Source: Psychrobacillus soli
GTDB taxonomy: Bacteria; Bacillota; Bacilli; Bacillales_A; Planococcaceae
DNA: 32,208 nt
Direction of reading: 5' to 3'
Assembly (NCBI RefSeq): GCF_006861775.1
Contig: NZ_VDGG01000045.1
Span: forward strand, 1 to 32,208
Positions 27,052-32,208 of this stretch are shown here, one piece after another; positions within the stretch are counted from its first letter, which is position 1, and the number at the start of each line of letters is the position of its first letter. The position numbers were made by a program, and so were the translations under genes. A model generated the notes under the pieces. The model saw nothing but the letters and a program-made list of their open reading frames with translations. It made no database searches and was not told the origin of the DNA.

Positions 27052-27561
27052 TTATTTGTTTGTTGCTTGTTTAACTGCTTCTAATGCTTTGTCGTAGTCT
27101 GGATGATTCGTTCCTTCACTTACATATTCAGCGTAAGTAACAACATCATTTTTATCCACTACGAATACAGAACGCGTTAATAAACGCAATTCTTTTATAC
27201 CAACACCGAATGCTTCTGCGAATGAAAAATCACGGTGGTCAGATAGAGTTTGAATAGCATCTGCAGCGTTTGCTCCACACCAACGTGCTTGAGCGAATGG
27301 TAAGTCAGCAGAAATTGTTAAAATCACAACATCTTCACCTAAACTAGCAGCAGCTTGATTGAATGTGTTTGTTTGCGTTGAACAAACGCCTGTATCAAGT
27401 GATGGGACTACACTGATTAAACGTACTTTACCTGCAGAATCTTGTAGCGTTACTGGTGATAAATCATTTGCTAACACCGTAAAGTTCGGTGCTTTCTCGC
27501 CAACTACTACTTCTTGACCAACTAAAGTTACTGGATTGTTTTTAAATGTTACTTGTGCCAT
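27052..27561 (-). CDS. tpx: Thiol peroxidase Tpx (atypical 2-Cys peroxiredoxin)
   Basis: A 169-residue thioredoxin-fold peroxidase that reduces H2O2 and organic peroxides using thioredoxin. Peroxidatic Cys60 is in SLDTGVCSTQT, and resolving Cys95 in ARWCGA. The length equals the family's. AGGAGG lies 10 bases before the ATG. It starts 36 bases after yteJ with no terminator between, so it may be read from the sppA promoter as well as its own. Confidence 0.96.
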   Translation of the reverse strand: MAQVTFKNNPVTLVGQEVVVGEKAPNFTVLANDLSPVTLQDSAGKVRLISVVPSLDTGVCSTQTNTFNQAAASLGEDVVILTISADLPFAQARWCGANAADAIQTLSDHRDFSFAEAFGVGIKELRLLTRSVFVVDKNDVVTYAEYVSEGTNHPDYDKALEAVKQATNK

Positions 27562-27597
27562 AAATATGTAGCCTCCTTTTTCATTACCTTCATCTTA

Positions 27598-28179
27598 CTA
27601 GAATACATTCTGTTCTTGCAACTCTTTTGCAACAGAAGTACGTTCATATTCAAGTTTTTCTTTTTTATCATACACTGCTTCATGAACGACTAGAGTGTCT
27701 GCGATAAAATCATGAATAGCTTGTTTTTTCGGTGTAAATGCAGTAACAAGATACGGAATATTTAAAGGGATGACGGAAATAAGTCTTCCAATCCATTCTC
27801 TAAATAAGACTGTACTCCATGTTAAATTCGCCCCATCTTTCGACACAACTCGAATGCCAAATATCATTTTCCCAACTGTTTGACTACAAAATTTAGTCAT
27901 CAGAACAAAATATGCATAGAATAGAAGCGCTGTAATAAGACTAAATGGCGCATACCAAACCGGATTACTTAGATCCAACGAAAAGAGCCGGAATACAGGT
28001 TTAATAATCAACATACCGATAGAAGATAATATTAGGATATCCGCTGTATAAGCCCAAAATCGAATCCAAAAACCAGCAGCTTTATGTTCATAATTCGCTG
28101 TCCGATGAACTATCTCATGTTCAATTTTTGTTGTATTTTCTTGTACATGCTGTTCATCTGGCTGTTCAATCTCACTCAT
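27598..28179 (-). CDS. yteJ: RDD family membrane protein (YteJ-like)
   Basis: A 193-residue membrane protein of the RDD family. After a polar N-terminus (about 1-35), the Arg/Asp motif appears in AGFWIRFWAYTADILIL (about 35-51), followed by hydrophobic segments near 45-65, 80-98 and a diverged third one near 130-155 (FREWIGRLISVIPLNIPYLV). SQTVGKMIFGIRVVSKDG is typical of the family. It lies 12 bases after sppA with AGGAGG before the ATG. In B. subtilis SppA and YteJ (SppI) work together in resistance to lantibiotics and bacteriocins, YteJ restraining SppA; the pairing here suggests the same. Confidence 0.88.
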   Translation of the reverse strand: MSEIEQPDEQHVQENTTKIEHEIVHRTANYEHKAAGFWIRFWAYTADILILSSIGMLIIKPVFRLFSLDLSNPVWYAPFSLITALLFYAYFVLMTKFCSQTVGKMIFGIRVVSKDGANLTWSTVLFREWIGRLISVIPLNIPYLVTAFTPKKQAIHDFIADTLVVHEAVYDKKEKLEYERTSVAKELQEQNVF

Positions 28180-28191
28180 CTAAACTCCTCC

Positions 28192-29205
28192 TTAATTATT
28201 TCCGTATAAGTACATCATTTTAGGTGCACTATTATCAGCGATTAACTTCCCAATAAGTTTCGATTCCATATCAACACCTAAAAACGATTGTGCTTTCATG
28301 GCAAATAAAGAAGCAAAGCTCTGCGAGTATCCATACTCAAATACTTCCGCATTTTCTAAGTTATAATCAGTTTTGATCGCTGCTACCACGTCTTCTACAA
28401 ACCCAAAATCATCTGCAAGCCCAGCTTCAATAGCTTGACGACCATTCACAATTCGACCATCTGCTACTTTTTTCACTTCTGCTTCCGTCATATTTCGCCC
28501 TTGTGCAATAATATCGACAAAGTCTTCATATGAATCATTTAACATTTCTTGCAACATATTTCTTTCTACCTCTGTCATTTCTCTTGTAGGACTCATAATA
28601 TCTTTATACGGTCCCGATTTTATCGTAACGAACTCAACGCCATATTTTTCAGCTAATTTTCCATAGTTAATGCTTTGCATAATGACACCAATGGAGCCTG
28701 TCATCGTTTCTTTGTTTACAAAGATTTTATCGGCTGGTGCTGAAATGTAGTATCCACCTGAAGCAGCCATACCTCCCATTGAAACATAGATTGGTTTAGC
28801 CGTTTCTTCTTGAATTTCTTTAATTTCTTTATAAATTTGTGCAGATTCGACCACTCCTCCCCCAGGTGAATTCACTTCCAGCACAATTGCTTTTACGGAA
28901 TCGTCCTCTTTTACTTGTTCTAATTGTTGTAAAAAGACAGAATGGTTATATCCCTCTGCTGCAAAAAGGGAACCCGCACTTCCCGTATCTTGAATTACCC
29001 CGTCTACCGTTAGTAATGCGATACGTTCATTCATACTACCCTCTTCTAATACCGTCTCGAAAAACTCGGCACTCGAAACAGCCGCAAATTCGTCTAACAT
29101 AGCAGTCCAGTCCTTTGAAAATATACTAGACATCGTATTGACGCCTATGGAAATAACTAATAATACAGATGCTCCTAAAATAGCAAGCCAGCGTTTCATA
29201 TTCAT
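28192..29205 (-). CDS. sppA: Signal peptide peptidase SppA
   Basis: A 337-residue membrane-anchored serine protease. An N-terminal transmembrane segment (about 4-22) precedes the protease domain. With the start at 29205, the Ser/Lys dyad is Ser149 (in GGMAASGGYYIS) and Lys201 (in KSGPYKDIMS), close to Ser147/Lys199 of B. subtilis SppA. NSPGGGVVES and TGSIGVIMQ are also typical. The frame opens at 29232, but AAAGGAGG lies about 10 bases before the ATG at 29205, followed by MNMKRW. It probably forms an octameric chamber that trims membrane peptides. It is followed closely by yteJ. Confidence 0.94.
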   Translation of the reverse strand: MNMKRWLAILGASVLLVISIGVNTMSSIFSKDWTAMLDEFAAVSSAEFFETVLEEGSMNERIALLTVDGVIQDTGSAGSLFAAEGYNHSVFLQQLEQVKEDDSVKAIVLEVNSPGGGVVESAQIYKEIKEIQEETAKPIYVSMGGMAASGGYYISAPADKIFVNKETMTGSIGVIMQSINYGKLAEKYGVEFVTIKSGPYKDIMSPTREMTEVERNMLQEMLNDSYEDFVDIIAQGRNMTEAEVKKVADGRIVNGRQAIEAGLADDFGFVEDVVAAIKTDYNLENAEVFEYGYSQSFASLFAMKAQSFLGVDMESKLIGKLIADNSAPKMMYLYGNN

Positions 29206-29306
29206 ATTATATTTTCCTCCTTTTGTTCTCATCTTTACTTACGTAAAAAATGTCTAAACGTTTCATAAATAGTTAAAATAATTATTATAGCAATATAAAA
29301 ATATGC

Positions 29307-30221
29307 TTATACCTTCCCAACATGCTGTTTACGTTTTCGTACTTCTATAATTTTAGATACAGTAAACAATATAAGTGCACACCAAATAAATGAAAAGGAT
29401 AAAAATTCGATTTTACTAAACTGCTCCTTATAGATAAACACACCTACTAAAAGCATAAGCGTTGGTGCAATATATTGTATAAACCCAGACAAATATAAAG
29501 GAATACTTTTGGTTCCCTTTGCAAATAAAATGAGCGGAACAGCAGTTGCAACACCTGTGAATAAGAGCAAAACTACTGTCATAAAATCAGTTGAAAAAAA
29601 GACTGCTTTTTCGGTCGCAACTAAGTAAGCAAAATAGATAAGTGCTACTGGTAGTACAAAGAAAGTTTCAATCGTTAACCCTCTAAGCGCATCCACTTTT
29701 AACGTTTTCTTTATCAAACCATAAAAAGCAAATGAAATCGCCAATGAAAAAGAAATCCATGGTACTTGCCCATAAGAAATAGATAAAATCAGAACACCAA
29801 TAGCTGCAATTATTACCGATAGCACTTGTGCTCTAGATAACTTTTCCTTTAAAAAGACAATTCCAAGTACAACAGAAAGTAATGGATTTATGTAATAACC
29901 TAAACTCGTTTGAACTATGTATCCTGCATTTACAGCGAAGATGAATATAAACCAATTTCCTGTTATTAAATAAGAAGCAAGCACTAGACTCCAGAAAGCT
30001 TTCTGATCTTTCCATAGTTCTTGTATATCCATCACGAGCTGTTTATAATTACGACCAATAACTACTAGTAACAAAGTAAATACGAATGACCAAATAACAC
30101 GACCCGCTAATATTTCATCACTTGAAACATGACTGAGCATTTTCCAAAATATTGGCATAAATCCCCATAAAACATATGCAGCAGCGACAATTATAATTCC
30201 TTGTTTTTCTTCTGTTTGCAC
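29307..30221 (-). CDS. rarD: EamA/RarD family transporter
   Basis: A 304-residue protein of the drug/metabolite transporter superfamily, RarD branch, with about ten hydrophobic helices. The N-terminal signature AAAYVLWGFMPIFWK and GYYINPLLSVVLGIVFLKEK are characteristic. The substrate is unknown; the name comes from a chloramphenicol-sensitivity locus. The start is GTG, with AAGGAG upstream. The gene stands between the acyl-CoA synthetase terminator and sppA. I see no clear terminator in 29206-29306, so some read-through into sppA is possible. Confidence 0.88.
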   Translation of the reverse strand: MQTEEKQGIIIVAAAYVLWGFMPIFWKMLSHVSSDEILAGRVIWSFVFTLLLVVIGRNYKQLVMDIQELWKDQKAFWSLVLASYLITGNWFIFIFAVNAGYIVQTSLGYYINPLLSVVLGIVFLKEKLSRAQVLSVIIAAIGVLILSISYGQVPWISFSLAISFAFYGLIKKTLKVDALRGLTIETFFVLPVALIYFAYLVATEKAVFFSTDFMTVVLLLFTGVATAVPLILFAKGTKSIPLYLSGFIQYIAPTLMLLVGVFIYKEQFSKIEFLSFSFIWCALILFTVSKIIEVRKRKQHVGKV

Positions 30222-30292
30222 TTCCCCATCTCCTTATTTTTCCACACAAAAATAATAGATTCATTATATGGCTTTAATAGGTTAAAGTAAAC

Positions 30293-30325
30293 AGAAAAAA
30301 CACGGAGAACATTATTCCTCCGCGC
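30293..30325 (-). terminator. Terminator of the acyl-CoA synthetase gene
   Basis: ACACGGAG (30300-30307) pairs with CTCCGCGC (30318-30325), with two G-U type pairs, over 10 bases. T7 follows on the minus strand, 25 bases after the stop codon. Confidence 0.75.
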
Positions 30326-30350
30326 TTTTTAATTTTGATCATATATGTTT

Positions 30351-31919
30351 TTATTGTTTTCTTTGTCTTAACTCGACTCTTCTAATTTTTCCAGAAGTAG
30401 TTTTCGGTAATTCGTTTACGAATTCTATTTCTCTAGGATACTTATATGGAGCAGTAATAGTTTTCACATGATCTTGGAGTTCCTTCACTAATTCAGGGGA
30501 ACCTTCGTTAGATGTATCCAGTAATACAACAAAAGCTTTCACAATCGTCCCACGAATTTCATTTGGACTACCAACTACGGCACATTCTTGCACTGCAGGA
30601 TGTTTTGTTAAAGCGTCTTCTACCTCAAAAGGTCCGATGGTGTAACCGGAACTAATAATGATGTCGTCACTTCTACCTTCAAACCAAAAATAGCCGTCCT
30701 CGTCTTTCTTCGCTTGGTCACCCGTTATATAATAATCTCCCCTAAATTGCATTGCAGTACGCTCAGGATCTTTTAAATATTCTTTGAAAAGAGCTGGAGT
30801 TTCTATATGCACCGCAATATCTCCAACTTCACCAGGAGCACAAATTTCGCCAAGATCATTAACAATCTCTACTGTATTCCCCGGAGTTGGCTTGCCCATA
30901 GAACCAGGTCTAGCTTCCATTCCTTTCATCGTTCCAACGAGTAAAGTATTTTCTGTTTGGCCATACCCATCTCGAACTTCCAGATTGAAATTTCTCTCAA
31001 AAATCTCAATTACTTCTCTATTCAATGGTTCTCCTGCGGAAACAGCACTATGAAGTGAAGAAAGGTCATAGTTTGTTAAACCTTCTACTTTTGCCATAAT
31101 TCTATATTCAGTTGGAGTACAACAAAGCACATTCACTTTTTTCTCTTGAATATTTTTTAAATACGTATTTGGCTCAAATTTACCATTATATACATATCCT
31201 ATTGCACCACTTCCAAGAACCGCAAGAAACGGACTCCAAATCCATTTTTGCCATCCTGGACTTGCTGTAGCCCAAACGACATCTCCTTCTTGGATACTAA
31301 GCCAATTTGGCCCAGATGTACGTAAATGTGCAAATGCCCAAGCATGCGTATGCACAACCCCTTTTGGATTGCCAGTTGTTCCACTTGTATACGATATGAA
31401 TGCCATATCGTCTTTTAGTGTATCTACTAGTGGAAATACATCATCTTCACTGGTCATTTCATCTGTTAGGGACTTCCAACCACCTTGACTTTTCCCAATC
31501 ACAAATAATTGTTTATCATCTAAGTTTGACACTTCGTCAAATTGGTCCAAAAATGGCTCAAAGGCAATAATCGCTTTTGCATCACTATGAACAAGTCGAT
31601 ATTCAATATCCTTTGCTCGTAACATTTCTGAACTTGGAATAACAACTAAACCAGCTTTCAGAGCAGCCACGTATACTTCGTATGCTTCTATTAATCGAGG
31701 TACCATTACAAGGACGATATCCCCTTTTTTTAGACCATTACGGGTAAATACATTCGCAATTTGGTTGGACCGTTGCATTAATTGTTTATATGTACTCTTT
31801 TTCGTTTCTCCGTTTTCGGATTCCCAAATGAGCGCTAATTTTTCTTCGTTTATACTATATTTTTCAAACTCACTTACTAAGTTATAATGAGCTGGCGCGA
31901 TTAGATCTTGCTTATTCAA
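30351..31919 (-). CDS. Acyl-CoA synthetase, AMP-forming (YtcI/AcsA-like)
   Basis: A 522-residue adenylate-forming enzyme that activates a short- or medium-chain carboxylic acid with ATP and CoA. The AMP-binding P-loop ISYTSGTTGNPKG (175-187), GYGQTEN, GDQAKKDEDGYFWFEGR with the hinge Asp, and the C-terminal TTSGKIRR with catalytic Lys511 are present. It is shorter than true AcsA (about 570 or more) and fits the YtcI/MbcS type. The start is TTG with GAGGAGG 7 bases upstream. It is transcribed alone. The chain length of the substrate cannot be read from sequence. Confidence 0.9.
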   Translation of the reverse strand: MNKQDLIAPAHYNLVSEFEKYSINEEKLALIWESENGETKKSTYKQLMQRSNQIANVFTRNGLKKGDIVLVMVPRLIEAYEVYVAALKAGLVVIPSSEMLRAKDIEYRLVHSDAKAIIAFEPFLDQFDEVSNLDDKQLFVIGKSQGGWKSLTDEMTSEDDVFPLVDTLKDDMAFISYTSGTTGNPKGVVHTHAWAFAHLRTSGPNWLSIQEGDVVWATASPGWQKWIWSPFLAVLGSGAIGYVYNGKFEPNTYLKNIQEKKVNVLCCTPTEYRIMAKVEGLTNYDLSSLHSAVSAGEPLNREVIEIFERNFNLEVRDGYGQTENTLLVGTMKGMEARPGSMGKPTPGNTVEIVNDLGEICAPGEVGDIAVHIETPALFKEYLKDPERTAMQFRGDYYITGDQAKKDEDGYFWFEGRSDDIIISSGYTIGPFEVEDALTKHPAVQECAVVGSPNEIRGTIVKAFVVLLDTSNEGSPELVKELQDHVKTITAPYKYPREIEFVNELPKTTSGKIRRVELRQRKQ

Positions 31920-31947
31920 TACTATTCCTCCTCTACATTATTAGTTA

Positions 31948-31975
31948 ATTATAAAGGAAATTATTAGATTGTTAA
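31948..31975 (-). promoter_or_regulatory. Sigma-A promoter of the acyl-CoA synthetase gene
   Basis: On the minus strand: TTAACA (31970-31975), a 16-base spacer, and TATAAT (31948-31953), 29 bases before the TTG start. This gives a very short leader that contains GAGGAGG. Confidence 0.7.
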
Positions 31976-32084
31976 ATATAAAAATAACTTTCTGAATATA
32001 AAAGCGTGAGTGTTTGAATAAGCATAGCGTTTTGCAAGGAACACCTATGCACCGGTAATGCTAACTTGAAGGGTGGCATTTTAG

Positions 32085-32208
32085 GGATACTGCGTGGTAG
32101 TGCGTCAACTAGTGACCGCTAGGATTTTCACTGCAGTCGTACGCTTTCCACCGGGTAAGCGATGAGCCTTCACAGGCGTCCGCCTAAGCGGCGGTGAAGG
32201 CTCATCGC
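32085..32208 (-). repeat. Structured intergenic repeat, right copy, cut by the window end
   Basis: This is an inverted copy of the left-end element. GCGATGAGCCTTCAC (32159-32173) and GTGAAGGCTCATCGC (32194-32208) form a perfect 15-bp stem; the outer part of the second arm lies beyond the window. Bases 32111-32168 match left-copy bases 101-158 in reverse complement with about 8 differences. ACTACCACGCA (left) is also matched near 32090-32103. The loop, however, matches the left loop in the direct orientation. The stretch 31980-32084 otherwise holds nothing I recognise. Confidence 0.78.

Overview
The window looks like chromosomal DNA of a low-GC, Gram-positive member of the Bacillales, most likely Planococcaceae (Caryophanaceae; the Lysinibacillus, Psychrobacillus, Sporosarcina or Kurthia group). 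Gene order follows the Bacillus subtilis block sppA-yteJ / tpx-ytxK / ytkL-ytoI-ytpI-nrnA-dnaE-accDA-pfkA-pyk-fxsA-ytvI-citZ-icd-mdh-phoPR. Against my recollection of B. subtilis, ytrHI, malS and ackA are missing from their usual places. A D-aspartate-ligase-like gene ends the phoPR run. This fits organisms whose peptidoglycan is cross-linked through a D-amino acid, which is typical of Planococcaceae. Genus and species cannot be fixed from the sequence alone.

Layout: 0-4.3 kb (minus strand) holds a hotdog-fold protein, phoP, phoR and an ATP-grasp amino-acid ligase, closed by a strong terminator. 4.4-7.9 kb (minus) is the TCA operon citZ-icd-mdh, with a clear sigma-A promoter and a cre-like site shared with divergent ytvI. 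9.0-12.3 kb (minus) has fxsA and the glycolytic pair pfkA-pyk. 12.4-14.8 kb (minus) is a FadR-type GntR regulator followed by accD and accA; a perfect palindromic operator candidate lies at the likely transcription start. 14.9-19 kb (minus) has nrnA and dnaE, with ytpI divergent. 19.4-22.7 kb has ytoI and ytkL (minus) and an M24 aminopeptidase (plus). 22.7-24.6 kb (minus) has ald and a fluoride channel gene pair. 24.6-25.5 kb is a 947-base gene-free stretch rich in hairpins. 25.5-32 kb has a universal stress protein (plus), then ytxK, tpx, yteJ, sppA, rarD and an acyl-CoA synthetase (minus).

The genes are mostly core carbon metabolism (glycolysis, TCA cycle, malonyl-CoA synthesis, alanine catabolism), plus DNA replication, nanoRNA turnover, envelope stress and peroxide defence. 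No phage, insertion sequence, CRISPR array, rRNA or tRNA is visible. The two ends of the window carry inverted copies of one structured repeat, about 32 kb apart. The points most worth following are the wall-ligase gene translationally linked to phoPR, the putative FadR-accDA regulatory circuit, the hotdog protein with a replaced catalytic His, the degenerate PHP domain in DnaE, and the hairpin cluster between ald and usp.
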